Source: Celoporthe dispersa (lineage: Eukaryota > Ascomycota > Sordariomycetes > Diaporthales > Cryphonectriaceae). Taken from it: DNA of 64,000 nucleotides. This document shows, one piece after another, positions 1 through 11,170 of this stretch. The position numbers and the translations under genes were made by a program. How positions within the stretch are numbered: position 1 is the stretch's first letter; each line of letters starts with the position of its first letter. The notes below the pieces were generated by a model that did not search any database, had not been told where the DNA came from, and saw only the letters and a list, made by a program, of their open reading frames with translations. The stretch spans positions 1 to 64,000 of the forward strand of contig WAID01000009.1 in NCBI GenBank assembly GCA_016584495.1. Direction: 5' to 3'.

Positions 1-41
1 ATCGAATTCTGAGGCTAGTCAGCGAGATGCAGATTAGAAGA

Positions 42-1927
42 CTAAGAAAACTTGAAGATTAATACTTTGCCATCCACTATTATTTGTTCGAAAGGGGTTT
101 TGCGATTGCCAGCCCCATCCACGATCACTGAAGCATCCGCACCAGCTGCGAGTAGGATTCGTCGGCACTGATCTATATGTTTCAAGTCGATAGGTGATGC
201 TCCAAAATCGTTCGGCTCCGAAGCGACCAGGGGGCTTATCATTTTAGAAAGGAAACGAAAATATCGAGAACAGATTATGAGATCTTACATTAGAAATTCT
301 TCATCGTATAACCATGGAGCCACATGGTCTACATCGAGGCCACTGTCAACCAAGAACCGGCAGACTTCTGGTTGGCAAGTTGCATACTTGAAAGTTTTAG
401 TATCAGAATCTTTAATGGTCTCTTCATATGACTCACAGATAGCAAAGACCTCCCCGCTTCATCATGATCTCTAATAGATGCAGTTCCCTGTTGCAAAGAT
501 TTCCGAATGCTGTCCAGTTCACCATTTTTTACCATTGCAAATATTGGCGAATCTCTTGGCCGTACTCGATTGACAGAGATACAAGGGATATTTGAAAACA
601 ATCCCTGCATTAGTTCACTCTGAGAAATAGATACTATTAACATCCTGTCTTGTGTGGACTGTCTCGATGGCAAGAAGGCTAATGTCGCCGAGAGATCTTC
701 CGTATCGCTTTCTGCTCCTCTATCAGAAGTAGCACTGCAGCTGTTAATATTACTGCTTCGCAATCGACGTCTTCGCCTTGTTGAGGAGATATGCACGCGA
801 CCGGCTCCAATATCGAATTCTCGCCGCTGCTGCTTCTGATCAAGAATAATACCGGCGGGGCGCGATCTCTTCATGCCTGTCATCTTATTATGAACCATGT
901 TAAATTAGGCTCTACTTCGAGACTTACTAACCTGTATTGATGGATAGTCTAGCTGAGGACATGATATGGCTTAAGAGGAGCCTCAAGTCTTTGCAAACCT
1001 CGCGCCTATCAAAGTCTTTCTGTCTCGGCAGCCCTGCGAATGGGCTGCAGCTGAGTAAAGTTGGCATGGTCCATAAGTTTCGCTAAGTTCTCGATGATTG
1101 TATCAGCGTCGTCGGACCTGATTGTACGCTCGTCATCGCCGATAAGAAAGCATAGTTCGTTGATCGTATTCATCAACCGGTTGTAGACATTGCTCGCTAT
1201 GTCGTTTTTGCTTTCTTTGCTCTCGTCTACTGCGGAGTTCTTATTAGTAGTACCGACCACTGCAAGTTGGCTAATTGCTCGTGTTGGTATATTTCCTTGC
1301 AGCTGCCGAAGGATCTGCACCATAGTATCCATTTGACGCTGCAAAGCAGGAGGTGTGTTGTTATCGCTAATATCACTACTCGGACTCTCGCGCTGCAAGT
1401 CGAATTTCTCTTTTGCTGGCTGATATCAGAGATAAGCAGGAGAACCTGGTTTCGGCACTCAACCACGACATCTCTATTACCAAAAATAAGTCTTGATACA
1501 ATTGTTAACTGTTGACACACATTTACCTCTGCTGGACAATCAAGCGTAGACTGAGAGCAGACGCATGATTTGTGAGAATCTTGTTCATGTGGTCGAGATC
1601 TTTGTCGGCTAGCGCAGCCTTGACATGCTTCCAAATCTTGTCACGTCTTGTCTCGGAGGCTGCGATATGAAACCCCTTCAGTTTGACTGCAATTGCCGCA
1701 ATATCATCAGCGCACTGCTTGACTTGGAGTTTATCATCGGGGTCCGTAATGGACTGCTGATGCTGAAGTTGCTGAAGGATAGATTGGAGGCTGCTGGCGC
1801 TGTTGATAGCTAGCTGGACATTGGCTGACCCGTTTTTGACAGATGACAAGGTCTCGTATATTTTCTGAAGGGAGTTTAGAACGCTAACAAACGAAAGCAC
1901 GCTAGCTCCAGCACTCAAGGGATCCAT
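42..1927 (-). CDS. STAND-type fungal N-terminal domain protein with ankyrin-like repeats (3' end uncertain)
   Basis: The first exon (1927 to 1527) begins MDPLSAGASVLSFV, the typical start of the helical fungal domain that precedes NACHT, NB-ARC or ankyrin modules in STAND proteins; a GTAAAT donor at 1521-1526 ends it. A second exon (about 1430 to 930) is polar and helical with a QRQMDTMVQILRQL stretch that could be coiled coil. A third block (about 885 to 290) has a basic RRRRRLRSS patch, then SPIFAMVKNGELDSI and CRFLVDSGLDVDHVAPW, both ankyrin-like. The last block (240 to 42) has CRRILLAAGADASV, again ankyrin-like. I see no P-loop NTPase. At least two one-base corrections (near 1425 and 1015) are needed to keep the frame, so exon borders are approximate. 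A TAG at 42-44 may be the true end, or the gene may run off the window. A role in non-self recognition is inferred from the family only. Confidence 0.5.
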
Positions 1928-3675
1928 GGATGCGAATTGTCTTTGGTAGAAAGCGTTTATAATGCAAGGCTGGGCGATTGGGTTTCTCTTTCAAAGTTCA
2001 AGGAAACGAAAGAAACTTGAGAGAAGCGAGTTTGAGAATTTAAGGCTGGCAGAGCACGGGAACGCTTGGGTATCTTGACGCTAAGAATGCAGCAATGCGG
2101 GGGAAAAAATTGAAAGGAATTCTAAACCACTCATTTTACAAATTGTCAGCAAAGCCTCATTTTCAGCAAATTAGCGTTCCAAAGCTTGTTTAAATAGGAA
2201 AAGCTTAATATTGTAAAACAAGCTAAGAAATAGAGTGCAGTATTGTAATAAGATGCCTGATATTGACCATTTCGTTGAAGACAGAGCTACCTCCAAGGAC
2301 TGAAACGAAGTGTATCATACCAGCTACTACGACCGTAGCTAGAGCGAGCGGCATTGATGCGCCAAATGTCTTTAGGTGCAGATAAGGCAACGCCTGTGGG
2401 GGGAATTGGAGCTATGTAGCCGTATTGATTATACAAGGCGAAAGCAGTTGCGTTAAAGTTCACCCGTTTCTCCTTTATTAGCATCCGTGTGTTAAATGGT
2501 TTGAAATTGGAGCGAGTAAATAGTTTCAAACGTATGTCTCAAGATAAAAAAAAAGGATTCTTTTGAAATATTTATCGCACGGAAAATTACCTCTTAGACG
2601 CCTTGATAAAGCGCTTGACGGTGTGCGAAAACGAAATAAAATAACCAGAAATAGGTTGCTTACTAGCTCTCGTCCGTCTGAATACCCATAGACTCATGAC
2701 AGAAGCAAGAGGCGGCCCTGGAATTGCTTAAGACGGAGCCATTGAAAGGCAGTGGAAGTGACAAAGTATAACAAAGCAATAATAAAATCCCAGAAGAATA
2801 GGGTTTCGATATTAGAGTCAGAGAAGCAATTGTATAACTATAATTACTAATTCACTAGAGAGGTATATGAACAAGTGGTATGAAATATCTTACTATGGAT
2901 TGTAGAATTTATTATAAAACAAAAATTAGAGAGAATTCAGAGCTTATATAAATGAATACACTACTACAGCGAATTAGCTTAGCATGAAATATCAACAAGC
3001 GTTAGCCCCCTCCTTCCTTTTTTTATTTTTTATTTTACAATCTCTAAAGATTATTATACGATGCATATATCTTTCTGTACGTATTAATAGTCAGTTTCTG
3101 ACCCAGGATAGTCCTGAATCCTTTGAAAAGAGGTGGTTTGGTAATGCAAATCTGTACTCTTCCTTCCTGAAACTCGGAGCAGTAATGTGTATGTAACGCG
3201 AGTGTCATCACCATCTGCTAACCTGTACCTTAGCCAGCACGAACGAAGCTGTCAATAAAGCTTCAAGGAGGATGGGAAAATAGAATCGAAAGCGAAATTA
3301 GAACAGAAAGCAGCGTAATTGATCCAAGAGAGAAAGTTGTCTATCGGTCGAATCCGGTACCGACCCCGAGGGAGGGTTATGGTAAAGAAGGGTGAGCCAG
3401 TGTGCATAAAAAGGAGGAAGGAAGAGAAATGAAGAGATGTAAGAAAAAAGGAGAAGCGGGTAGGAACAAACATAAAACACACTGTATCAGTAGTGAACAT
3501 CTTACTCGGAATCATCATGCATCAACTAGTTTGCTTTATCCAAGAAAATCAACCTCAAAGATGCACACAATATCTCATTAAAGACTCATGAGGCTGCAAA
3601 GTGTATTGGAAGTAGCATCTGTGAGATTCAAATAAAACCATGACCAATTAGATTGCACTTTTTCTCCTTCTTACA
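1928..3675. other. gene-poor AT-rich intergenic stretch
   Basis: No convincing gene is visible. An 80-codon minus ORF (2287-2529, containing ALYNQYGYIAPIPPTGVA) has no family I recognise. There is an A-run near 2547-2557. From about 2780 to 3060 the sequence is strongly AT-rich, consistent with decayed non-coding DNA. Confidence 0.5.
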
Positions 3676-6600
3676 TTACAGACCCCAGTCCTTTATCCAC
3701 CTCCGCATCCATTCTCTCTTGACCGGACCAAGAGCTCGCAATGTCCTGCTCAGCTTCACCGACTCATCTGTGGAAACTATTGCGCCCTTCACCGTAGTCA
3801 AGCCTTGCCTCTCATCGATGCTCTTGAAGAAGTCCAGAATCTTTACTGCCGGCCGAGAGTCTACCACTATTTTATCCTGCATGTTCGTTTTTTCCAACTC
3901 GCAAACCCATTCCTTCAAGCTCACTTCCTCTAATGGCGTTGACCCTCCTAGCTCAGCCTTAAGAATGGGTAAAAAATCAGTCCATGGGCGATGAGTGGGG
4001 TTGACGAGGTGAAGTACTCGTGGTGAATTGCCACCACTGGTTGTAGAAGCTCGACTCAAATCACAAATAACCGAGGCGAGCACATCAACCGGAATCCAGT
4101 CAACTTCTCCTAGCGCACAACCGTCAGGAAGTTTTCGGATTGTTTTCGCTGTCCTCAGCATGAGAGGCAACCACTCGGTCTTGTTCCATATAGCCCCATT
4201 TCCAGGAGTGATGGGTCCGGCAATTTGTCCAACCCGAAGAATAGAAACATCAATGCCACTGTTCTCGCAGGCAGCTGAGAGTATCCGCTCAGCAACCGCT
4301 TTTGATTCTGCGTACCCTGTTGGCTGAGCTGCTGCCAAATTCGTAGGCAGTGACTCTGAGATTGTGACAATGTTCGAATCGATAACAGGCCAGTCTGTAA
4401 CTGAAGAGATGGATGACACAAATACGAGGCGTGTATGATGAGCACTAGCCACACAAAAGTCGATAAGGTGGCGTACGCCTTGGACATGAACCTCTTCGAA
4501 AGAATCGAGGAGGTGGTTAAAATCGACCTTCCAAGCGTTGTGAATGATCAGATTTGTCGTCTCCTGCAGTTGTTTCAGATCTGCAGATGAGAGCCCAAGA
4601 TCTTGCTTGCTGTAATCTGCTTGATAGAAAACGACACGCGAGGTATCAATGCTGCGTGGATTCGACCATGTTCTGAGTGCCTCGACGATGCGATCCTTCG
4701 CATTAGCAGAGCGATCGAGACAGCTGACTCGTACAATACCAGTATCTGATAGCAGCTCTAAGAGGATTTGTATGCCTAGGGAGCCCGTTGAACCGGTCAA
4801 GATGACGTGGGTTTGAGGTGAGGGAACAAGTTTGTCCCTATCGCTTAGACGTCTTGGAAGACCCTTCGTATACCGGTGGACCATGGCTTCTATCTTCTCA
4901 ACGCGATCTTGGGATAGTATCCCAGTGGCTGCTCTGGTTCCGTGGAGCTGAGGGTTCATGATAGCTTCAGAAAGCTCAGTGACTGTAGGATGCTCGTAGA
5001 CGTATTTCATGGAAATCCATGAGATGTCAATATCCGGTCCTGTGGATAGAATTCCAGCCATCAGAAGCTTGACAATATCCACAGTCTGTAGGGAGTCTAA
5101 GCCCTGGACGAAGAGGTCCTCATTCGGCTGAAGATTGTGGCCTGGGAAGGCGGAGTCAACAACTTCAGAGACGAAATTCATGACCACAGCGGGGTCAGTC
5201 AAGGATGTCAGAGTGATCTCCTCGAGATTCCGTGAGACATCGCGAGCATACAGCTCTGTAAGTTCGTCCTCGTATAGTCGGCTGGTAGCGGTTCTGACAA
5301 CAGTACCCTTTGGAGACCTTATAAACGGCCGAGAGACTGAACTGACCAAGATCATATCCTTGGTGATCCTTGCCTGGCCAGGAGCCTGGCTATTGGCCTT
5401 CTCTATTGTTGGCCATATTGTGTCTATGATAGACTGCAGGGTTTGGGTAGGATCCTTCAGCTCTAAGACGAGAGATGGGCGAGAGTGCCCTTGCCCGACG
5501 ATCAGAGCACCATCAACCGCCGGATTCGACGATATGAGGACCTCGCTGGGAACAGGATTGAATTTCTCTCCATTTGAGAGGACAATGATATCATCGACAC
5601 GGCCATGGAATGTCCATAAGTTTGGTTTCGTGGGATGACGTTTGAACAGGTCTTTGGTGTGCCAGACCTCGGCATCTGGAAAATTGGCGGAGAGACTGCG
5701 AATTTTCTCGAGAGCCGGATTGCGCCGCATGGTCATCTCGAATAAGCCATCCATGTACGGTTCCATGACCACTTCTTGGGCAGGGTGCCACTCGAGAGCT
5801 GCCCAATCCTCACGTCTCGGAACCAAGGCTTGAATTGCGCCGGTCTCGGTCTGTCCATAAAATTGACAGACGTCTGTAACTTTGCTTAATGCCTCGCCCA
5901 CATCCTGCGAGAGTGGACCGCCAGCATAGAGCAAGAACTTGAGCTGCCTGCACTTTTCGATACCGTTCGGCTCCTGTGCAAGCTGCTCGGCGATGATGGG
6001 GGGCAAAATATGGATTTGAGCCTAAAATGTTCCATAATTTCGCCTACCAGATGGCCTGTTGGAGGGCGACTGGGAGGACCCATTACCAGCTTTGCATTCT
6101 GGTAGTAGATTGGTAAGACTACCATCGACGAGAAGCCTGCCAAGTGGAATGCAGGAAAAGGAGAGAAGAATGTCTCTTCCTGTGGAAAATCCCACAAAGA
6201 CCAATTCTGATTCATGCGGCCGGGGATCGCTGGCAAAGTTCGATCGTGGTCTCCCACAGCAAATGTCGCATGGTTCATGATGATTGGCTTTGGAGCGCCA
6301 GTAGAACCGGAAGAATGCAGGATGAGGACCGGATCCCACTTAGTTGAATTGAACTCCTTGTCCCATGAGTAGTGGCTTATCTCCGACTTGGCCATATCGC
6401 TCAGCGTGCCAATCTCATAGCATCGCAGGTCTGCTGTCTGTTCCATCAGAGGCTTTACCGCCTCATGTAACTCAGACGAGTGAAGGAAGTGGCGGCATTG
6501 GGTTTGTTCAAGGAGAGATGCATTCATCCATGCTGAGTTCCTGGGTGACGGAAGAAGAACCTTTACGTATGTGAGAAGTTGTTTATTGACATGGCTTGTG

Positions 6601-6898
6601 GATTGTGGTGCCTGACCTTATAGCCGCATTTGACTGCTGCTAGGAAAACAACCACGTAACGGAGATCACCGGGTCCCATGTATGCGATTGTCTCGAAGGT
6701 CGAGCTCGGACCCAGATTCTCGTGGATCCATGCTGCCAAATAATTTGTTGCTGTAGCAATTTCAGAGAAAGTGACGGCGACAAACCCGTCCTTTACAGTG
6801 TTGGTGCGAGGCACATAGGCGTATGGAAGATCGGGCTGATGCTTCGCCGTCTCGTCGACGATAGTTGGCAGCAGCCGAGAGCCGTAAGGAGGGGCCAT
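3676..6898 (-). CDS. NRPS-like carboxylate reductase (adenylation-carrier-thioester reductase)
   Basis: Predicted to activate a carboxylic acid as an acyl-AMP, load it on a carrier and release it reductively as an aldehyde or alcohol. Exon 1 runs from ATG 6898 (MAPPYGSRLLP) to 6617; a 56-bp intron (6561-6616) follows and restores GYKVLLPSPRNS. The adenylation domain (about residues 1-520) shows HSSGSTGAPKP (A3, near 177), FYGQTETG (A5, near 330) and HGRVDDIIVLSNGEK. The carrier motif is FVQGLDSLQTV, with the phosphopantetheine serine at 5092-5094. The NAD(P)-binding reductase has VILTGSTGSLG and the Y-x3-K pair in GYAESKAVAE. Total length is about 1,055 residues, normal for A-T-R proteins. 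The frame slips at a six-G run (5998-6003), where seven would give FCPPIIAEQL; this is either a sequence error or a lesion in the adenylation domain. The substrate cannot be told. It is transcribed away from the SAT4 and UbiA-like genes. Confidence 0.9.
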
Positions 6899-7269
6899 AA
6901 TGATAGGCTTCACAATGCTTCTATGAAAAGCAGAAGGATTATGAATATCAGAAATAGGGATGACACAGGCGGGAAGTTTCGACGCAATTTCCGGCCGTTT
7001 GTATGTATAACAAGAATCTTTCATTCATGTAAACCTATTGCGGGAAAACAGAGATGAAGTACTTTCGACAGTGACAAGTGTAGCGGCACAAGGTATGTTG
7101 ATGTTGACACGGATTCACTAAGCTTAAGCCGTGTGTAACACAGACATCCACTAGCCCTACCTAGACTAGTATAAACTCTACTCAAGTAAAGATTGCATAC
7201 CATGTTAACTTTGAATGATACCGCAGCCCCCAATGTAGAAGTTATTGTCTGTTGTAACCTTAGACCAAG

Positions 7270-7323
7270 TACCCGTGGGCCCACTACTCCGCTCCGGAAG
7301 ACCAGAGTTTTAGCCCACGGGTA
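7270..7323. repeat. 11-bp perfect inverted repeat
   Basis: TACCCGTGGGC at 7270-7280 is matched by its exact reverse complement GCCCACGGGTA at 7313-7323, with a 32-bp loop. It could be a hairpin, a binding site for a dimeric regulator upstream of the reductase, or a mobile-element end relic. The core ACCCGTGGG is itself nearly palindromic. Confidence 0.6.
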
Positions 7324-7430
7324 TAGTTTTTCTCAGGGTTGCAATGAACACCATTAGGCTCATGCTCGACGCTCCGTTGTCATACCAACATTGTCAGCAG
7401 AAGCGTCTAAAGTGCTTCAGTTGAACGTTC

Positions 7431-7598
7431 GGGGCAGCGTGTTGGTAGCAATATGTTGGGCGCGGTATATTTGGGGTAGCGTGTTGGCGGTAATATGTTG
7501 GGGGCGGTATATTTGGGGTAGCGTGTTGGCGGTAATATGTTGGGGGCGGTATGTTTGGGGTAGCGTGTTGGTGGCAATATGGTTGCGGCGGCATATAC
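7431..7598. repeat. four-copy 42-bp minisatellite
   Basis: Four direct tandem copies of a 42-bp unit begin GGGGYAGCGTGTTGG. Copies two and three differ at one position; the outer two are more diverged. Each unit looks like two diverged 21-bp halves (GTGTTGGCGGTAATAT against TGTTGGGGGCGGTATAT). Because 42 is a multiple of three, several frames on both strands stay open as 14-residue peptide repeats; I regard these as non-coding. Confidence 0.85.
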
Positions 7599-7936
7599 GG
7601 GCCTGCAAAGACCTTTTTTCATTCACACCTCGGTTAGGGCAAGTGGTGTGCGGTAGGAGTTGGGCGCACAACATTGAAGGTCGCATACGTAATTATACGA
7701 AATGAACGCTTTCCGCTACTATACTTCCCAGGGACTCCAGGGACGTGCATCACATTGCATTTGAGTAGCGAACTTAGTTCATTATGCGAGATAAGGCGGA
7801 TTCGTCTTTAGCATAAGATCAAAAGAGAAAATCCAAGAAAAGAAGAAAAGAATCACTTTCTAGGCTGGCCTGACCGTCCTCATAAGCATCTTTCCTACTA
7901 ACTTCCAGGCCGTTCGAACCGGTCATAGACGATGCC

Positions 7937-9060
7937 ATGGCAGCGACCTCGGTCCAGCCCATGCCTCCAGATGATGACTACCGCCATGCGTATATGGCTG
8001 CATGAATTACTATCACAATTGTTGCTGTACTTATCGCGTGGGCAAGAGTGTACACCCGTGTGTGCATCAGTCGAAATCCGTGGTGGGACGATCGGTTCAT
8101 GCTTATCGCTACAGTAAGTTGGACGCATAGTTTTGAGCTACAATGAACCTGATTTGACCCGTGGTGGCCCAGCTCCTTACAATCGGGACCAATGCTGTTC
8201 TTATCGAAGCATACAGCCTAGGGCTTGGACGGCATATCGAGTATGTTCCGACTGCTCAGATACCAAGATGCTTCATGTTCCTCTGGATCGCAGAGCCAAC
8301 CAACCTGTTTGCGCTTTACGCTGTGAGGCTGTCTGTCACGCTATTTTTCCTGCGTCTGGCACCAGTGCACAAGGCCTTATATCGACGTTTAGTATGGTCT
8401 ATTGTGTGAGCACTCACGATTTCAGACATTTATGTTTCTATCAACTACTTCATTCAATGCCCGCCGATCCAGAAAGTCTGGGACACAACGATTGAGGGAA
8501 CATGTCTCAGCGACGCAGCATATCAGGCTGCGCCGTGGTTCTATCAAGGTAAATCATTCCTAAAGATGAAAACCTGGATCTAAATGCTAAGACTTGGCAG
8601 TGATTTCGATCATTACCGATCTCGTACTAATATCCATCCCCTTAATACTATTCCGCACGCTCAATTTACCTACAAGAACAAAGATAGGAGTCATCTTACT
8701 ATGCTGCCTGGGAGTCTTATAGGTATTCTGGATGTTGTGCTTGCTAGACAGCATCATGAAACTAACTATGATCCTTAGCACGTGTGCCTGCGCGGTTGTA
8801 AAGACGGCTTTGCTCCCTGCACTCTTCGACAAATCGCAGGAAGATAAAACCTGGAGCCTCGCACAGCTTTGTTTATGGGCCCCGTACGTTTGGACATCCC
8901 ACTCTTAGAGAAAAGACAGCATAACTTGCTTGAGACTGTCCTTCCAGACTAACATTGATGCTGTCGTCTAATCATAGACTTGGAATATGTATTGGGATGA
9001 TTTGCGGCTCAACTCCATGCATCAAGCCATTGTACACCCATATTTGATATGGCAAAACAG
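7937..9060 (+). pseudogene. decayed SAT4/rhodopsin-domain fungal membrane protein
   Basis: Pieces of a seven-helix fungal membrane family (often labelled SAT4 or rhodopsin-domain) can be read in order: ARVYTRVCISRNPWWDDRFM; after an intron starting GTAAGT at about 8114, LGLGRHIEYVP and YAVRLSVTLFFLRLAP; then ISDIYVSINYFIQCPP, TDLVLISIPLILFRTL and IGMICGSTPC. Two in-frame TGA codons (8003-8005 and 8407-8409) interrupt it, and after about 8720 the frame and the last exons no longer join cleanly. The start ATG is 7937. Unlike most genes here, the damage includes nonsense codons, so real decay is likely. Homologues often sit in secondary-metabolite clusters, but their function is mostly unknown. 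Confidence 0.7.
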
Positions 9061-10173
9061 CGCATACGGCCTCGTTAGGTGGCTATGAACTCTCTAATCA
9101 TCCAAAAATATGGCGAAGGCAGTCATGCTATTTATTGTTCCCGTGATATCGAGTACAGCAGCGCTCCCGCTGGTACACGACCATCGGAGTCCGAGCACTC
9201 GATCCTGCCACGACTACCATTCTATGGGAAGTAGAAAGTCAAGCTTACGGAATGTCTTAGATCATTCATTCCTAAGTCTGAGAAGGAGGAGGCCTAATAC
9301 AAGCTATTCGAAAATATTGGTGTTGTAGCAAAATGATGGAGCAGAATCCATATTGGATTTCATTCATTATATTAAAATAAATTTTAATGTGACTCGAGCC
9401 TAGATCCTCTGAATAATTCAATCTCTGAATAATGATGTGCCTCTAAAGAGACAATTGCTGACCATCTGTGCGAGCGCGGGCCGCCGTTGGTTTCTAAAAA
9501 GTTCTTCGTGCTTGTATATTCGATTCGGGTTTGTCACTACGTCTTTTCAATACTATGTGCTAAGGCGGGTACATTCAAAGCTTTTCAACTGCTAATACAC
9601 GTAACGGAATAAATCTTGTTTGCGTTGGGGGCGAGAATGATCTTATTAACCCCTGGAAATGGTCTAAATTCTAGAGATCACCCACAGGCAGAAAAGCAGT
9701 CTCATGATTACAGTACAAAGTGCTCATGTCATGTCACACTTGTCTTTTTAGCATTGAGTCTGGTGCTACGGATGTGACTTGTGCTATTATTATTATTGAG
9801 AGGGATTTCTGTTCTCACCCTCGTCTCATCATCCACCAGACCGGAGTTGAGGCTGTTTGGGTTCAAGTGTCGTGAGCATTAATTTAGCACCTGATCAGGA
9901 ATGTGACAAAGCATTATCACCTGTGCATTGGGACCAGCATCAATATTTTCGCGAGACATCGTTGGGAGCCAGTTCAAATGAAAACTGGATATCCTAAAAA
10001 GTTGGTTAATGGCAGAAGTCTGGTTGGTTTGGGTATCTCGGTGGCTTGGATGGCCAAGTTGCTAGCTGTGGTTATCAAACGATCCCGCTTCTTGTGGGAG
10101 CTTCAGAACATTACACCTGCCATCTTTTCCAAGAGAGTTTGTCATTCGCCTGGATCGACCGTGTTCGCTGCTA
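9061..10173. other. intergenic stretch before the UbiA-like gene
   Basis: An ORF at 9110-9328 may contain the last shreds of the SAT4-like gene, but I cannot align it convincingly. A TTATTATTATTATTG run lies near 9786. The ORFs at 9903-10229 and 10046-10291 show no family signature. No other feature is visible. Confidence 0.4.
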
Positions 10174-11170
10174 TTGTCCTACGACCATTCTCAGGTCTCG
10201 AATGCCCATTCCTCACACGCTATGCATAGATTTCTATTTCACGCTACCTATCATGCGAAGACGTTATGGCTCTTTACCTTCAGCGACCTAAAAATAATCG
10301 TCATCCCGAGCACCACCTTTGGCATCTTCAACGCACTAGCAGCTCCCTTGTACGGAATTCCTTTCACGGGAAGCAACCCTATCCGGAGACTACCACTTGT
10401 ACTGCTATGGGTATGGGCAAATTTGTTGCCTTTTGCGATTAACAATCAAAAAACACCACCAGCTATTGCTGAGGAATCAATCAACAAACCATGGCGTCCA
10501 CTGCCCCAGGGGCGAATCTCGCCCATCCAAGCCAAAGTGTTGATGCTTTGTTTCTATGCCGCCACACCATTCATCAGTATGCCAGTTGCGGGAGGCTTAC
10601 CGCAAACCATTGCCCTGATATTCCTCGGTACCTGGTACAACAACTTTGGCGGCGCCGACAGCCACCCTGTTACGCGTAATGCTATCAATGCACTCGGCTA
10701 TCTATGTTTCGTCTCTGGAGCTATGGAAGTATCTCTTGCTTCGCCTCTTCCGATAGGTCTACCTGGTTCCGGTGCCGCTTGGCGACTTTTTCAATGGCTC
10801 AGCATAATCGGAGGCATAATCATTACAACTGTACATATTCAAGATATGTATGATCAAGAGGGGGATGCCTTGCGAGGTCGTCGTACTCTACCGCTAGTCA
10901 TTGGCGATGCCTATACCCGATGGGTAATTGCTGTTTCGATGGTAGTTTGGGGTGCGGTTTGCCTTCTCTTCTGGGAACTACCTCCTAATAGCATCTTTTT
11001 TTCTTTTCAGCTTCGGATTCGCAATTACGATTAGCATGCGGACATTGCTGTATCGAAACAAATCTAGTGATGAGATTACCTTTTGGGTCTGGAATATTTG
11101 GTTTTCCGTTATATATATTCTTCCTATTGGTCGCTTGTGTTTCGGGGTATTTCCATACTGTCGCTTGTAG
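10174..11170 (+). CDS. UbiA-type membrane prenyltransferase or terpene cyclase
   Basis: An integral membrane enzyme of the UbiA superfamily. From ATG 10174 (MSYDHSQVSNAHSS) it shows the usual succession of hydrophobic helices. The first polar loop reads NNQKTPPAIAEE followed by SINKPWRPLPQGR, where the canonical prenyltransferase motif is NDxxDxxxD. The second loop reads DMYDQEGDALRGRRTLP, a good DxxxDxxGD-type motif. The changed first motif resembles fungal UbiA relatives, a group that includes the fumagillin terpene cyclase Fma-TC, so cyclisation is possible as well as prenyl transfer. The frame slips at a seven-T run (10996-11002); with six Ts the protein continues SIFFLFSFGFAITISMRTLL to a stop at 11170, giving about 332 residues. 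Without that correction it would end at 11034. No intron is required. The closest expressed partners would be the transporter and dehydrogenase downstream on the same strand. Confidence 0.8.

Larger units (their letters stand above)
6899..7936. other. intergenic region between the reductase and the SAT4 relic
   Basis: This is the shared 5' region of two divergently oriented loci. It holds an 11-bp inverted repeat (7270-7323) and a 42-bp minisatellite (7431-7598), annotated separately. An AT-rich motif near 7168 (TAGTATAAACT) is a weak TATA candidate. ORFs in this stretch are by-products of the repeat. Confidence 0.6.

Noticed and set aside
5998..6003. Programmed ribosomal frameshifting as an explanation for the frame slips
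   Set aside because: Slips of both signs occur in unrelated genes, including housekeeping ones, at ordinary homopolymers without a common slippery motif. Sequence error explains all of them more simply.
7431..7598. CRISPR-like array
   Set aside because: The 42-bp units are contiguous, with no unique spacers. This is a eukaryotic minisatellite.
7391..7705. Repeat peptides encoded over the minisatellite (WGSVLAVICWGRYI-type)
   Set aside because: Open frames on both strands arise only because the unit length is a multiple of three. There is no start context or flanking coding sequence.
9903..10229. 108-codon ORF before the UbiA-like gene as an N-terminal exon
   Set aside because: It overlaps the UbiA frame, shows no membrane or motif sequence, and the UbiA protein is complete at its own ATG.
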